The notes below the pieces were generated by a model. That model did no database searches and was not told where the DNA came from. It was given only the letters and a program-made list of their open reading frames with translations. Below, one piece after another: positions 1 to 8,804 of a stretch of DNA of 33,166 nt (positions within the stretch are counted from its first letter, which is position 1; each line of letters opens with the position of its first letter). The stretch is from Armatimonadota bacterium (GTDB lineage: Bacteria > Armatimonadota > UBA5829). A program made the position numbers and the translations under genes. The DNA lies in assembly GCA_039679645.1 (NCBI GenBank), contig JBDKUO010000044.1:1-33166 (forward strand), written 5' to 3'.

Positions 1-120
1 AGGTGATAGGTGATGGAGGTTAGGTGTTAGGGTTGGATATGTGGTGATTCGGAGGTTCAGCCTTTGAATTCTCAGTATTCCTTACCAACACCCAGCACCC
101 AATACCCAACACCCAACTGG
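1..120. repeat. Low-complexity word-like repeats upstream of rpmG
   Basis: This segment has no convincing gene. It holds G/T-rich words on the plus strand (AGGTGATAGGTGATGG, GGTTAGGTGTTAGGGTTGG) and then C/A-rich words built on ACCCAACACCCA-like units (about 85-118). The two halves are roughly complementary. The last unit forms a short palindrome with the rpmG ribosome binding site (CCAACT-GG-AGTTGG, 113-126). It belongs to a class of dispersed intergenic words seen elsewhere in the window. Confidence 0.55.
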
Positions 121-129
121 AGTTGGATA

Positions 130-300
130 ATGGCAAAAGCTGGCGGTGATGTCCGCATAGTGATAAATTTGGCTTGTGAAGATTGCAAGCAGCGCAATTA
201 TACATCGTATAAAAACAAGCGCAACGACCCGGACCGGTTGGAACTCAAGAAGTACTGCCATTGGTGCGGGAAACACACTACACATCGGGAAGCAAAATAG
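130..300 (+). CDS. rpmG: 50S ribosomal protein L33
   Basis: This is a 56-residue L33, a small zinc-ribbon protein of the large ribosomal subunit near the E site. Two CxxC pairs (C16/C19 and C43/C46) show the zinc-binding form of the family. The sequence keeps the L33 pattern of a basic N-terminus, NYTSYKNK-like centre and LELKKYC before the second pair. I start at ATG 130 because the N-terminus MAKAGGD matches the family and GGAG lies 7 nt upstream; an in-frame extension to 64 reads through repeat DNA. It sits just before tRNA-Trp and secE, a very common bacterial order, but a separate promoter lies between them. Confidence 0.95.
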   Translation: MAKAGGDVRIVINLACEDCKQRNYTSYKNKRNDPDRLELKKYCHWCGKHTTHREAK

Positions 301-366
301 GTTGTCGGCTTCAAGACGGCTTGTTCCCTCTGCTAATGTGAGGGCAGGGCGCAATCTATAATATTT

Positions 367-395
367 TTGCACTCGCGATGATGGTGTGGTATAAT
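367..395 (+). promoter_or_regulatory. Sigma70-type promoter for tRNA-Trp/secE/nusG
   Basis: TTGCAC (367-372) and a perfect TATAAT (390-395) are separated by exactly 17 bp, with tRNA-Trp starting 50 bp downstream. The rpmG-tRNA gap (301-445) otherwise holds only a weak CCCTC/GAGGG hairpin (326-330/340-344) that might attenuate read-through from rpmG. Confidence 0.8.
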
Positions 396-445
396 CAACG
401 TGCGGCGAGAGCTGACATAAAGATGTGTTGAAACTCAGGTGGCGC

Positions 446-521
446 AGGGGCTTAGCTCAGCTGGTAGAGCACCGGTCTCCAAAACCGGGTGTCGTCGGTT
501 CGATCCCGGCAGCCCCTGCCA
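446..521 (+). tRNA. tRNA-Trp (anticodon CCA)
   Basis: A complete cloverleaf can be drawn. The acceptor stem is AGGGGCT (446-452) with AGCCCCT (511-517), followed by discriminator G518 and an encoded CCA (519-521). The D stem is GCTC/GAGC (455-458/467-470). The anticodon stem is CCGGT/ACCGG with loop CTCCAAA, which places CCA (479-481) at positions 34-36. The T loop carries GTTCGATC. Its place directly before secE and nusG is the usual one for tRNA-Trp in many bacteria, so it is probably cut from the secE-nusG transcript. Confidence 0.97.
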
Positions 522-542
522 TTTTCTGGGTTTGGAGGACTA

Positions 543-788
543 ATGGCCAATACTGCAGCAACAAAGACAGCAGCCAAGTCGAATGGCGAGGGTGTCTTTT
601 CGCGTTTTATAAAGTTCATCAAGGAAAGTTGGTATGAGACTTTTAAGAAGTCGTCATGGCCGACTAAGGCTGAGTTAAAGCAGTTTACGATTGTGGTTAT
701 TTTCACTATCGTGGCAATCGCAGTATACATCGGTGCAATAGATTTTATTTTGACGAAGCTCACTGAGGCTTTACCCGCAGGTGGGTAG
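543..788 (+). CDS. secE: Preprotein translocase subunit SecE
   Basis: This 81-residue protein is the short, single-span SecE that clamps SecY in the membrane. The cytosolic amphipathic part carries the family signature WYETFKKSSWPTKAEL (about 30-45), and one transmembrane helix follows (about 47-70). Start ATG 543 has GGAGG at 534-538; longer in-frame extensions would run back into the tRNA. nusG follows 32 nt downstream, and the two are almost certainly cotranscribed from the promoter at 367-395. Confidence 0.95.
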   Translation: MANTAATKTAAKSNGEGVFSRFIKFIKESWYETFKKSSWPTKAELKQFTIVVIFTIVAIAVYIGAIDFILTKLTEALPAGG

Positions 789-820
789 GTTCAATAGAAG
801 GGCTTTCGGCTAGGGATAGA

Positions 821-1348
821 ATGACAGAAAAACAGTGGTACGCTGTACATACATATTCAGGTCACGAGAATAAGGTCAAGACCAACATAGAGCGGCGCGC
901 GGAGTCCATGAACCTCAAGGACAAGATCTTCCGGATACTTGTTCCCACTGAGGCTGAGCTGCGCACAAGGGCAGGAAAGCGGCAGGAAGTCCAGCGAAAG
1001 GTCTTCCCCGGCTATGTTCTCATCGAGATGGTTCTGGATGAGACGACCTGGTATCTTGTTAAGAGCACGACCGGGGTTACCGGTTTTGTTACTTCGGGTA
1101 ATAAGCCTGTGCCGCTTCAGGACAAAGAGATTCAGGATATCCTGGATGCGATTGAAGCTCCTGATCGAAAACCGAAAGTGAAGTGGTCCAAGGATGAGGT
1201 TGTGCGAATCACATCCGGTCCGTTTACAGACTTCACCGGTAAAATTGAAGAGGTTAACGTGCAGAAAGAAAAGCTCAAGGTTCTCATCTCTATTTTTGGT
1301 AGAGATACTCCTGTTGAGCTTGATTTTTCGCAGGTTGAACGATTGTAG
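821..1348 (+). CDS. nusG: Transcription termination/antitermination factor NusG
   Basis: NusG binds the clamp of RNA polymerase and couples transcription to Rho or to the ribosome. The 175-residue length is typical. The N-terminal NGN domain starts with WYAVHTYSGHE and contains VFPGYVLIEM (about 66-75). The C-terminal KOW domain (about 125-175) has the GPFTDFTGKIEEV pattern. No species-specific insertion is visible. The Shine-Dalgarno is weak (AGGGA a few bases upstream). It follows secE and precedes the L11-L1 genes after a repeat-rich gap. Confidence 0.97.
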   Translation: MTEKQWYAVHTYSGHENKVKTNIERRAESMNLKDKIFRILVPTEAELRTRAGKRQEVQRKVFPGYVLIEMVLDETTWYLVKSTTGVTGFVTSGNKPVPLQDKEIQDILDAIEAPDRKPKVKWSKDEVVRITSGPFTDFTGKIEEVNVQKEKLKVLISIFGRDTPVELDFSQVERL

Positions 1349-1374
1349 TTAAGCCTGGTTCACGGGTTTTGTGT

Positions 1375-1481
1375 GCAGATTGCCGAGTGTCTTAACGTCA
1401 TAAGGTCATAGTGTCACAACGTCCAACATGGACGTTAAGACGCGGAACGTTATGACGAAATGACTCATGTTGGCAATCTGC
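1375..1481. repeat. Nested inverted repeats between nusG and rplK
   Basis: Three nested levels of dyad symmetry are visible. The outer arms are GCAGATTGCC (1375-1384) and GGCAATCTGC (1472-1481). The middle arms are the 11-bp GTCTTAACGTC (1389-1399) and GACGTTAAGAC (1431-1441). The core hairpin is AACGTCC-AACAT-GGACGTT (1418-1436), which overlaps the right middle arm. There is no U tract. In RNA this could act as a processing or pausing site in the operon, or it may be a dispersed repeat with no function. Confidence 0.7.
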
Positions 1482-1526
1482 TTGATTGTGTCTGTGACGG
1501 GCTGCCGATTCGAAAGGAAAACTTAG

Positions 1527-1952
1527 ATGGCCAAGAAAGTAATGGCGGTGGTCAAGCTTCAGATCCCCGCAGGTAAAGCGACACCCGCACCGCCCGTCGG
1601 GCCGGCACTCAGCCAGCACGGGGTCAACATAATGGAGTTCGTCAAATCGTATAACGAGAAGACGGCCGCCCAGATCGGTAATGTTGTCCCTGTCGAGATT
1701 TCGGTCTATGAGGACCGTTCGTTCACATTTGTGCTTAAGGTCTCTCCCGCTGCCGAACTTCTGAAGAAGGCTGCGGGTATCGAGCGAGCTTCCGGTGAGC
1801 CGAATAAAAAGAAAGTAGCCAAACTCACCCGTGAGCAGTTGCGTCAGGTTGCCGAGACCAAGATGCCCGACCTCAACGCGAACAGTATTGAGGCTGCGAT
1901 GCGCACTCTTGAAGGCACCGCGCGCTCAGCGGGAATCGAAATTGTAGATTAG
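1527..1952 (+). CDS. rplK: 50S ribosomal protein L11
   Basis: L11 binds the GTPase-associated centre of 23S rRNA and supports factor binding and the stringent response. The 141-residue length is standard. The N-terminal domain contains [20 protein letters not shown] (about 9-28) and the proline-rich face where thiopeptides bind. The C-terminal rRNA-binding domain ends with the family pattern [11 protein letters not shown]. Start ATG 1527 has AGGAAA about 8 nt upstream. rplA follows after a 157-bp leader, the standard order. Confidence 0.97.
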   Translation: MAKKVMAVVKLQIPAGKATPAPPVGPALSQHGVNIMEFVKSYNEKTAAQIGNVVPVEISVYEDRSFTFVLKVSPAAELLKKAAGIERASGEPNKKKVAKLTREQLRQVAETKMPDLNANSIEAAMRTLEGTARSAGIEIVD

Positions 1953-1955
1953 TCT

Positions 1956-2043
1956 AAAAGTTTGAAAGTCAAAAAATCAAAAAGTTAGCTGGTCGCTAAG
2001 ACGGCACCAAACTTTTGGACTTTACGACTTTATAACTTTTTGA
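1956..2043. repeat. Nested AT-rich inverted repeats between rplK and rplA
   Basis: The outer pair is AAAAGTTTG (1956-1964) with CAAACTTTT (2008-2016). A second, interleaved pair is the perfect 11-bp TCAAAAAGTTA (1977-1987) with TAACTTTTTGA (2033-2043). The design resembles the nusG-rplK gap, although the sequence differs, so the two gaps may hold the same kind of element. The interleaved arms cannot all pair at once, so alternative structures are possible. Confidence 0.6.
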
Positions 2044-2052
2044 CTGAATATT

Positions 2053-2093
2053 GCAGGCGGCAGGCGAAAGCCGATATCCCCACGGGGACCTGC
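2053..2093 (+). promoter_or_regulatory. Structured leader before rplA (candidate L1 autoregulatory site)
   Basis: A closing stem GCAGG/CCTGC (2053-2057/2089-2093) encloses GGC-GAAA-GCC (2063-2072, a GNRA tetraloop) and CCCC-AC-GGGG (2078-2087), ending 16 nt before the rplA start. Ribosomal protein L1 is known to repress its own operon by binding an mRNA mimic of its 23S site. The position fits, but I cannot match the L1 consensus with certainty, so the ligand is inference. Confidence 0.4.
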
Positions 2094-2109
2094 ATATAAG
2101 GAGAAATGT

Positions 2110-2814
2110 ATGCCTACACATGGAAAGAGGTACGTCGAGGCAGCCAAGACCGTTGGCGCCGACGGACCGAAATCACCACAGGAAGCGCTGGAGTTAATTA
2201 AGAATACTGCCAGTGCGAAATTTGACGAGACTGTCGATGTTGCCATCAAGTTGGGGGTTGACCCCAGGCATGGCGACCAGATGGTTCGCGGAAACACCAA
2301 TCTGCCTCATGGGACCGGCAAGGTACGTAAAGTGGCTGTTATCGCTAAGGGTGATAAGGCAACTGAAGCCCAGGAAGCCGGAGCCGATAAAGTCGGTGAT
2401 GAGGATCTGGTGAAAGAGATCCAGGGCGGCTGGATGGACTTCGATGTCCTGCTTGCCACGCCGGATGTAATGAACCTGGTCGGACGACTGGGAAGCATTC
2501 TCCGCGCGAAGATGCCGAGCAAGAAGGCCGGGACCGTCGCTGATGATATTGGGCGGGTAGTTAAAGAGATCAAGACTGCGTCCAGGGTTGAGTATCGTGT
2601 AGAGAAGGCTGGCATTGTGCATGCGCCGATCGGCAAGGTCTCGTTCACTGCGGATCAGTTGAAGGAAAACTTCCTTGCGCTGGTTGATGCGCTTATCAAG
2701 GCTAAACCGTCTTCAGCAAAGGGACGATATTTACTGAGAATTACAGTCAGTTCGACCATGGGTCCTGGTATTGATATAGATACCTATGAAGCCGCTCGCA
2801 TGGCTGGCAAATAA
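2110..2814 (+). CDS. rplA: 50S ribosomal protein L1
   Basis: L1 forms the mobile stalk that releases E-site tRNA and in many bacteria represses translation of the L11-L1 mRNA. The 234-residue length is typical. Recognisable blocks are the KRYVEA start, [20 protein letters not shown] (about 39-58), LPHGTGK, and the C-terminal signature [20 protein letters not shown] (about 200-219). ATG 2110 is preceded by AAGGAG. It is followed by an AT-rich repeat and then the L10 leader. Confidence 0.97.
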   Translation: MPTHGKRYVEAAKTVGADGPKSPQEALELIKNTASAKFDETVDVAIKLGVDPRHGDQMVRGNTNLPHGTGKVRKVAVIAKGDKATEAQEAGADKVGDEDLVKEIQGGWMDFDVLLATPDVMNLVGRLGSILRAKMPSKKAGTVADDIGRVVKEIKTASRVEYRVEKAGIVHAPIGKVSFTADQLKENFLALVDALIKAKPSSAKGRYLLRITVSSTMGPGIDIDTYEAARMAGK

Positions 2815-2815
2815 C

Positions 2816-2858
2816 TAAAACAAATATAAAATCTAAAATCTCAAATATAAAATTAATT
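2816..2858. repeat. AT-rich word repeat (CAAATATAAAAT class)
   Basis: The stretch is made of repeated words such as CAAATATAAAAT and CTAAAATCT. Closely related words recur at 15975-16009, 21542-21578 (opposite strand), 25202-25240 and 30606-30644. All five copies are intergenic. Confidence 0.6.
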
Positions 2859-2860
2859 GT

Positions 2861-3036
2861 GCCGTAGACAGTTGGTACCCGATGGGTTTAATGCTGGATG
2901 AGCAGCGCCGACCGAGGCTGAGCACCAGAATTACCGATTGCTGATGTAGTCGGTGAAAGCTGATGATTCAGGGCTGTCTGCGAAAGGCAGCCCATTATTG
3001 CGTCTGGTAAGCGGCACAATCTGAAAGGAGGTGAGA
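2861..3036 (+). promoter_or_regulatory. Ribosomal protein L10 leader (rplJL autoregulation)
   Basis: The gap before rplJ has the hallmarks of the L10 leader family, in which L10 or L10-L12 binds the leader to repress rplJL. It starts with GCCGTAGACAG (2861-2871), contains GCGCCGACCGAGG (2925-2937 region), and ends in a GGGCTGTC/GGCAGCCC hairpin (2971-2978/2986-2993). No U tract follows the hairpin, so control may be translational or the hairpin may act as a weak attenuator. The region ends at an unusually strong Shine-Dalgarno, AAAGGAGGTGA (3024-3034). Confidence 0.75.
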
Positions 3037-3040
3037 CGTA

Positions 3041-3571
3041 TTGCCGACATTTGAAAGAACGCCGAGACCGGAGAAAGTCGCTGCAGTTGAAGAGCTGCAG
3101 GGAATGCTCGAAAAGAGCACAGTGATCCTCACTGATTATCAGGGTCTGGATGTCAAGGGTCTTGCTAAGCTCAGAACAAAGCTGCGCGAGAGTGGAAGCG
3201 GCTACAAGGTAGTAAAGAACACGCTTCTCATACGCGCATCTGAGGGTATGGCTTCCGAGGTTTTGTTCGAGGGTTTGGCAGGTCCGACGGCGATTGTCTA
3301 CACGGATGATCCGGTTGGTGCCGCGAAGACGCTTGGAGATTTTACCAAGGGACCGAAAGCGATCAAGTTGAAAGCGGGTGTAGTCGATGGGCAGTTGGTT
3401 GATGTAAAGCAACTGGAAGCCCTTGCCAAGATTCCGCCGCGCGAGCAACTTTATGCGATGGTGGTTGGCGGCTTGCAGAGCCCGATCACTGGTCTGGTTG
3501 GCACAATGCAGCAGATGATCAGTCAGCTTGTGTTTACGCTCCAGGGCGTGGCTGACAAGAAAGCAGCATAA
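3041..3571 (+). CDS. rplJ: 50S ribosomal protein L10
   Basis: L10 anchors the L7/L12 dimers of the ribosomal stalk. The 176 residues are in the normal range. The N-terminal rRNA-binding domain contains STVILTDYQGLDVKGLAKLR (about 26-45) and YKVVKNTLLIRA. The C-terminal helix that holds L12 is IPPREQLYAMVVGGLQSPIT onward. The start is TTG at 3041: the protein begins MPTFERTPRPEKVAAVEEL as expected, and the near-perfect Shine-Dalgarno is spaced 9 nt from it. A TTG start with a strong ribosome binding site suits a gene under leader control. Confidence 0.96.
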   Translation: MPTFERTPRPEKVAAVEELQGMLEKSTVILTDYQGLDVKGLAKLRTKLRESGSGYKVVKNTLLIRASEGMASEVLFEGLAGPTAIVYTDDPVGAAKTLGDFTKGPKAIKLKAGVVDGQLVDVKQLEALAKIPPREQLYAMVVGGLQSPITGLVGTMQQMISQLVFTLQGVADKKAA

Positions 3572-3672
3572 ATGCTTTAATCGCGAAAACTCGAAAGAGT
3601 GAAAACGCGAAATGAAAATATAAAAGCCGCGCCGATAATGGCGCTTACCAAAAAGGGGTGCAAATTAACAAA

Positions 3673-4053
3673 ATGGCTAACATACCTGAGCTTATCGAGA
3701 CAGTAAAGAATATGACGGTCCTCGAGCTGAACGATTTCGTAAAGGCTCTGCAGGATGAATTCGGCGTTTCCGCTATGGCTATGGCTGCTCCGGTAGCTAT
3801 GGCTGGCAATGGCGGCGCCGCTGCCGAAGAAGTTGAAGAGAAGACGGCATTCGACGTTGTTCTCACTGCCGCCGGTGACAAGAAGATCCAGGTCATCAAG
3901 GTCGTCCGCGAGCTTACCACACTCGGACTGAAAGAAGCCAAGGAATTGGTAGACTCTGCTCCTAAGGCGATCAAAGAGGGCGTGAACAAGGAAGAGGCCG
4001 AGGCCATGAAGAGCAAGCTCGAGGCCGAGGGCGCTTCTGTAGAGATAAAGTAA
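3673..4053 (+). CDS. rplL: 50S ribosomal protein L7/L12
   Basis: L7/L12 forms the flexible stalk that recruits translation factors. The protein has 126 residues: an N-terminal dimerisation and L10-binding part ([19 protein letters not shown]), an Ala/Gly-rich hinge (about 40-58), and a C-terminal domain with [20 protein letters not shown] (about 73-92). I choose ATG 3673 because the family begins MA-x-IPE. The in-frame GTG at 3658 lies inside the likely Shine-Dalgarno (AAGGGG, 3653-3658), though its distance from 3673 is long. Confidence 0.96.
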   Translation: MANIPELIETVKNMTVLELNDFVKALQDEFGVSAMAMAAPVAMAGNGGAAAEEVEEKTAFDVVLTAAGDKKIQVIKVVRELTTLGLKEAKELVDSAPKAIKEGVNKEEAEAMKSKLEAEGASVEIK

Positions 4054-4080
4054 TCATTTTTGATTGCTGTTTTAAGTTCG

Positions 4081-4106
4081 GGCGCGGTCGCGAATGTGGC
4101 CGCGCC
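4081..4106 (+). terminator. Hairpin after rplL (attenuator candidate)
   Basis: GGCGCGG (4081-4087) pairs with CCGCGCC (4100-4106). No U tract follows, so it may slow or partly stop transcription between rplL and rpoB, as the known rplL-rpoB attenuator does in enteric bacteria, or protect the rplL mRNA end. Confidence 0.5.
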
Positions 4107-4133
4107 TTGAGTGCGTGTACGATCAAGGGTCAG

Positions 4134-4189
4134 CAGTCGGCAGTCGGTGGTCAACCGACGGCCAACCGCCGACTGCCGACTGCCGACTG
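4134..4189. repeat. Inverted heptamer array (CAGTCGG)2 ... (CCGACTG)3
   Basis: Two tandem CAGTCGG units (4134-4147) face three tandem CCGACTG units (4169-4189), giving a perfect 14-bp stem with slippage options. The loop side holds diverged copies (ACCGACGG, CCAACCG). This looks like a short tandemly repeated heptamer of the kind described in cyanobacteria. It lies between the rplL attenuator and the rpoB promoter and could help separate the two transcripts. Confidence 0.7.
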
Positions 4190-4233
4190 TTGAAAAAAAC
4201 TGTAAAAAATACGTGTAAGGGGTTTCATTCCCA

Positions 4234-4263
4234 TTGACCCCACATACTTGCTACTGATATAAT
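4234..4263 (+). promoter_or_regulatory. Sigma70-type promoter for rpoBC
   Basis: TTGACC (4234-4239) and TATAAT (4258-4263) are 18 bp apart and lie 35 bp before the rpoB start. Together with the hairpins just upstream, this gives rpoBC its own transcription start, largely independent of the ribosomal protein genes. Confidence 0.8.
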
Positions 4264-4298
4264 AATATTTCGCGTGTGAACCCAATCAGGAGGCCCAG

Positions 4299-7200
4299 AT
4301 GAGAGAAATTCAGCACAGGACCAAGCGTACCCCTGAGGCGATTGATCTGCCTAACTTGGTCGAGATTCAGCTCGACTCCTACAAATGGTTTCTTCGGGAA
4401 GGGCTGAAAGAGCTGTTTCAAAGTTTTTCACCCATACATGACTTCACGGGCAATTTGTCCCTGGAACTGTTAGACTATTCCCTAGGTGACCCGAAATACA
4501 CGGTTGAAGAGTGCCGTTATCGGGACATGACCACTTTTGAAGCCCCAATCAAGGCGCGTGTGCGTCTTACGGCGGCAGAAAAGGAAGTAATCGAGAGCGA
4601 AGTTTATCTCGGTGACCTTCCACTGATGACCGAGAAGGGCACTTTTGTTATAAACGGCGCTGAGCGCGTTGTCGTCAGCCAGCTCGCCCGTTCGCCCGGC
4701 GTTTATTTCAAGGACACTCTTGATTATTCAGGCCGCGTGCTCTACTTTGCCACGATCATTCCAAGCCCCGGCGCTTGGATCGATATCGAGACCGATGCGA
4801 ACGACGTTATTACCGTTCACGTCGCTCAGACAAAGAAATTCCCGCTCACCACATTCCTGCGAGCGTTGAACCTGTTTGAGCCTGCCTGTCCTAAGTCTGA
4901 GATGGTGTCCGCGCATGAGGCAATCGGCAGGACTCTGGCTGCCGACAAGGTCAACAAGGATACCGGTGAGGTCCTCTTTGAAGCCGGTAAGGTAGTCGAT
5001 GAGAAGATGGCGAAAAAGCTTCACTCTCTGCGTTCAGAGAGCGTTGAGGTTGAAACCAAGGGCCGTCGCAGCGGCTCGACTACTGAAATTCTGGACGTTT
5101 TCAGCGTCAAGGAAAAGATTGCCGATGTGACCGGCGACATGGTGCGGGGACTTCGTCCGACAAAGGACATCAAGGACCCCAAGAACGACAAGATAATCGT
5201 CAAAGCCGGCGAGAAGATTGCTGATGACGCTGCTAAGAAGATCGATAAGCTTGCCTTGAAAGAGCTTGAAGTCTACATACCGAACCGATATATTGACGCG
5301 ACTCTCGATCAGGATGGAACCCATAATGTCGACGAAGCCCTGATCGACATATATCACAGGATAAGACCGGGAGATCCGGCGACTCGCGACTCAGCGACCA
5401 GCCTGATGAACTCTTACTTCTTCGATACCCGTCGTTATGACCTTGCAAGGGTAGGCCGCTACAAACTTAATAAGAAACTGGGTTTGAACCTGCCTGAGCA
5501 CGTCAGGGCGATTACCCGCGAAGATATAATCAAGATCATTCAATACATAATCGGTCTTTCTGAAGCGGGATCGCTCGTCGCGCATCTGAATACCGCGAAC
5601 CTCGAAAAGCGCCTGCCTGAGTTGGAAGAAGCTGTTAAGGCCGAAGCTAAGTCGGCTTCCAAAGAAGACAAAGCCCCCGGCGGACGCGTTTATCAGTTCA
5701 AGCAGCATCTTGAGACGCTGAAAAATATCAAGCTCGGAGATATGATCACGGAAGACCAGCTCAAGGAGATGAGGCGCATGCTCGACCTCATCCCCAACGG
5801 CAACCGTCTGATCTCAGATACTCCCGCCGAACTCTACGCAGAGACTGCTATCAGGCTTGTGGCCTGTTCGACGGACGACATCGACCATTTGGAAAACAAG
5901 CGCGTTAGGTCGGTCGGCGAACTTCTGCAGGATCAGTTGCGAATGGGCTTCCTGCGAATGGAGAAAGTCGCCAAGGAGAGGATGACGAGTCTGGACCCGG
6001 AGAATGTGATTCCACAGGTCATTCTCTCGGTAAAACCGATCTCGGCCTCTATTAAGAGCTTCTTCGGTTCGAGTCAGCTCTCGCAGTTTATGGACCAGAC
6101 CAACCCGCTCGCGGAGCTTACGCACAAGCGCAGGCTTTCGGCTCTGGGTCCCGGCGGTCTTTCGAGGCAGAGCGCGAAACTCGAAGTCCGAGACGTTCAC
6201 CACTCGCACTATGGCCGAATCTGTCCGATTGAGACCCCTGAAGGTCCTAACATCGGCCTGATCGGTTCTATGGCGATCCATGCAAAGATAGACGAATACG
6301 GTTTCCTCAGGAGCCCGTATCGCATCATAAAGAACGGCAAGGTCACCAAGGACCTCGCATATATGTCGGCGGACGAGGAGAGCCAGGAGTATATAGCTCC
6401 GGCAAATACTCCGCTTGACCCGGAGACGGGCGAGATCACAGCGACAACTGTCGTCGTCCGTCACGAGAACACCTATCCGCAGGTCGCTGCAAATAAGGTG
6501 ACCTATATGGACGTCTCGCCTATGCAGATTATGTCGGTTGCGACGGCAATGATCCCGTTCCTTGAAAATGATGACGCCAACCGCGCTCTGATGGGTTCGA
6601 ACATGCAGAGGCAGGCAGTGCCGCTGCTGCGTGGTGATGCTCCGATTGTGCGGACGGGCATTGAGGGCCGAGCAGCTCGAGACTCCATGGCCGTAATCGT
6701 CAACAAGAGGGACGGTATTGTCCGCTACTCGACGGCTGAAAAGATTCTGGTCGAAGCCGAAGACGGAACTATTGACGAATATCGCCTGATAAACCTTCTG
6801 CGCTCCAACCAGGGGACATGCATAACGCAGAGGCCTATAGTGAAGCCCGGCAAGCGTGTTCGCGCAGGGGAAGTGATCGCAGACGGTCCTTGCACGGACG
6901 GCGGTGAATTGGCGCTTGGGCAGAATATCCTTGTAGCGTTTATGCCGTGGAACGGTTATAACTACGAAGATGCCGTTCTCCTGAGCCAGAGACTCGTCAA
7001 GGACGATATATTTACCTCGATACATATAGAGAAATTTGAGACCGAGGCGCGCGATACCAAACTTGGGCCTGAAGAGATCACTCGCGATATTCCTAATGTC
7101 GGTGAGGATGTCCTCAAGGACCTCGACTCCAATGGAATTATACGTGTCGGAGCCGAAGTGAGGCCTGAAGATATTCTGGTCGGAAAGGTTGCTCCTAAGG

Positions 7201-8804
7201 GCCAGGGCGAACTGACAGCCGAAGAAAGGCTGATTATTGCGATCTTCGGTAAGAAAGCCGAGGAGACTCGCGACGTTTCTCTGCGGGTTCCGCATGGTGA
7301 AACGGGGACGGTAGTCGACGTCAAGGTCTTCAGCCGGTTCAAGTATAAGTGCAGCCGCTGCGGCGCCATCTTCGATTACAGCAAAAAGCCGGAGCGTATG
7401 CTCTGCGAGAGATGTGACGGCGAACTGGTTCGCGAGCCGGGCGATGAACTCCCGGCGGGTGTAAACCAGCTTGTCCGCTGTTATATCGCTCAGAAACGCA
7501 AGATCATGGAAGGCGATAAAATGGCAGGCCGCCATGGCAACAAGGGTGTTATCTCAAAGATACAGCCCGAGGAGAACATGCCGTTCCTGCCTGACGGGAC
7601 ACCGGTCGATATCGTGCTTAACCCTCTCGGGGTTCCGAGCCGAATGAACATCGGTCAGATTCTTGAGACGCATCAGGGTCTTGTAGGCAAGCATTTGGGC
7701 TGCATGTATAAGAACCCGATCTTCCAGGGCGCGACCGAGAGTGAGATCGTTGCCGACCTTCGCGTGCTGGCGTGGAAACTGAGAATCGGTGTTCTCAGAG
7801 ACTATGCCAAGGAACTCGGTATCGAGGCCCAGATCGTAAGTGAGAAGCAGGTAGACTCGGTTATCAGACACATACTGACTCGACTGCCGGATGTTATGGC
7901 AAGTGAGCTTGATGGTGAGATTAAACGGATCGAAGACCTCTACAACAAAGGTATCGACAGCATCAGAGAGCATATCAAGTCGTTTGACATGGCCGAACTG
8001 GAGATTCTGAGTATCAAACTCGATGGACCTGAAGCTGCCGATGATCCGATGGCGCTCAGGGAAGCCCTTTCGGAGAAGCTCAGACGCGAGAACGAGGAAA
8101 GGCTCGCTGCAACCGATCCTGATGGAGAAGACGAAGAGTCCGAGTCCGAAGAAGATATGTCTGAATTGGCAATACCATATGTCGGGCAAAAAGCTCCGAA
8201 AGACTATGACTATGAGGCTCTGATCAAAGGGATTGAGGAAAACGTGCAGAAGCGTTTGGGTCTCAATGAGCGCACTGGCAAGAGCGAGCTATACGATGGT
8301 CTCACCGGTCAGAAGTTCAGCCAGGACGTCACGGTCGGCTATATATACATGTTGAAACTGGCGCACCTTGTCGAGGACAAGATACACGCCCGGTCCACCG
8401 GACCATACTCTCTGGTCACTCAACAGCCGCTCGGAGGCAAAGCTCAGTTCGGCGGACAGAGGTTCGGAGAGATGGAAGTCTGGGCCTTGGAGGCTTACGG
8501 CGCTGCATATACGCTGCAGGAGATCCTGACGATCAAGAGTGACGATGTCCAGGGCCGTGTTAAGACCTATGAGTCCATAGTGAAAGGCGACAATATTCTC
8601 GAGCCGGGTGTGCCGGAATCGTTCAAGATTCTGGTGAACGAGCTTCAGAGCCTTGGTCTGAAGGTAGCAGTCGAGGATGACAGAGACCGGGTAATCGATC
8701 TCAAGGACACCGAAGACGAGCTTTCGGAAGGGCAAGAGGGCGGAGTGATCTCCGCGAAGCGCCGAAAGAAGGTTCTGGAACTCAGGGAGGATCTCAATGA
8801 CTGA
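4299..8804 (+). CDS. rpoB: DNA-directed RNA polymerase subunit beta
   Basis: The beta subunit forms half of the RNA polymerase active-site cleft. Conserved parts are complete: the rifampicin region [13 protein letters not shown] (about 587-599, with D599, H609 and S614 at the E. coli 516/526/531 positions, so predicted sensitive), [35 protein letters not shown], and [20 protein letters not shown] near the end. At 1501 residues it is much longer than usual. Extra material is seen at about 221-327 (two copies of a TGEVL-type module), 421-525, a four-cysteine zinc ribbon at C1018/C1021/C1036/C1039, and a charged helical and acidic stretch at about 1150-1327. ATG 4299 has AGGAGG upstream. The gene overlaps rpoC by 8 nt. 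Confidence 0.98.
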   Translation: MREIQHRTKRTPEAIDLPNLVEIQLDSYKWFLREGLKELFQSFSPIHDFTGNLSLELLDYSLGDPKYTVEECRYRDMTTFEAPIKARVRLTAAEKEVIESEVYLGDLPLMTEKGTFVINGAERVVVSQLARSPGVYFKDTLDYSGRVLYFATIIPSPGAWIDIETDANDVITVHVAQTKKFPLTTFLRALNLFEPACPKSEMVSAHEAIGRTLAADKVNKDTGEVLFEAGKVVDEKMAKKLHSLRSESVEVETKGRRSGSTTEILDVFSVKEKIADVTGDMVRGLRPTKDIKDPKNDKIIVKAGEKIADDAAKKIDKLALKELEVYIPNRYIDATLDQDGTHNVDEALIDIYHRIRPGDPATRDSATSLMNSYFFDTRRYDLARVGRYKLNKKLGLNLPEHVRAITREDIIKIIQYIIGLSEAGSLVAHLNTANLEKRLPELEEAVKAEAKSASKEDKAPGGRVYQFKQHLETLKNIKLGDMITEDQLKEMRRMLDLIPNGNRLISDTPAELYAETAIRLVACSTDDIDHLENKRVRSVGELLQDQLRMGFLRMEKVAKERMTSLDPENVIPQVILSVKPISASIKSFFGSSQLSQFMDQTNPLAELTHKRRLSALGPGGLSRQSAKLEVRDVHHSHYGRICPIETPEGPNIGLIGSMAIHAKIDEYGFLRSPYRIIKNGKVTKDLAYMSADEESQEYIAPANTPLDPETGEITATTVVVRHENTYPQVAANKVTYMDVSPMQIMSVATAMIPFLENDDANRALMGSNMQRQAVPLLRGDAPIVRTGIEGRAARDSMAVIVNKRDGIVRYSTAEKILVEAEDGTIDEYRLINLLRSNQGTCITQRPIVKPGKRVRAGEVIADGPCTDGGELALGQNILVAFMPWNGYNYEDAVLLSQRLVKDDIFTSIHIEKFETEARDTKLGPEEITRDIPNVGEDVLKDLDSNGIIRVGAEVRPEDILVGKVAPKGQGELTAEERLIIAIFGKKAEETRDVSLRVPHGETGTVVDVKVFSRFKYKCSRCGAIFDYSKKPERMLCERCDGELVREPGDELPAGVNQLVRCYIAQKRKIMEGDKMAGRHGNKGVISKIQPEENMPFLPDGTPVDIVLNPLGVPSRMNIGQILETHQGLVGKHLGCMYKNPIFQGATESEIVADLRVLAWKLRIGVLRDYAKELGIEAQIVSEKQVDSVIRHILTRLPDVMASELDGEIKRIEDLYNKGIDSIREHIKSFDMAELEILSIKLDGPEAADDPMALREALSEKLRRENEERLAATDPDGEDEESESEEDMSELAIPYVGQKAPKDYDYEALIKGIEENVQKRLGLNERTGKSELYDGLTGQKFSQDVTVGYIYMLKLAHLVEDKIHARSTGPYSLVTQQPLGGKAQFGGQRFGEMEVWALEAYGAAYTLQEILTIKSDDVQGRVKTYESIVKGDNILEPGVPESFKILVNELQSLGLKVAVEDDRDRVIDLKDTEDELSEGQEGGVISAKRRKKVLELREDLND

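Noticed and set aside
3658-3672. GTG start for rplL five codons upstream
   Set aside because: The codon overlaps the only Shine-Dalgarno-like sequence, and the family begins at MANIPE.
4134-4189. Possible CRISPR-like repeat array
   Set aside because: Units are only 7 bp, directly abutting or inverted, with no spacers and no cas genes.
5814-7535. Long minus-strand open frame (573 codons) opposite rpoB
   Set aside because: It lies wholly antisense to conserved rpoB sequence, has no domain-like protein pattern and no ribosome binding site; codon bias of rpoB leaves the opposite frame open. The same holds for 9457-10509 and 11467-12846 opposite rpoC.
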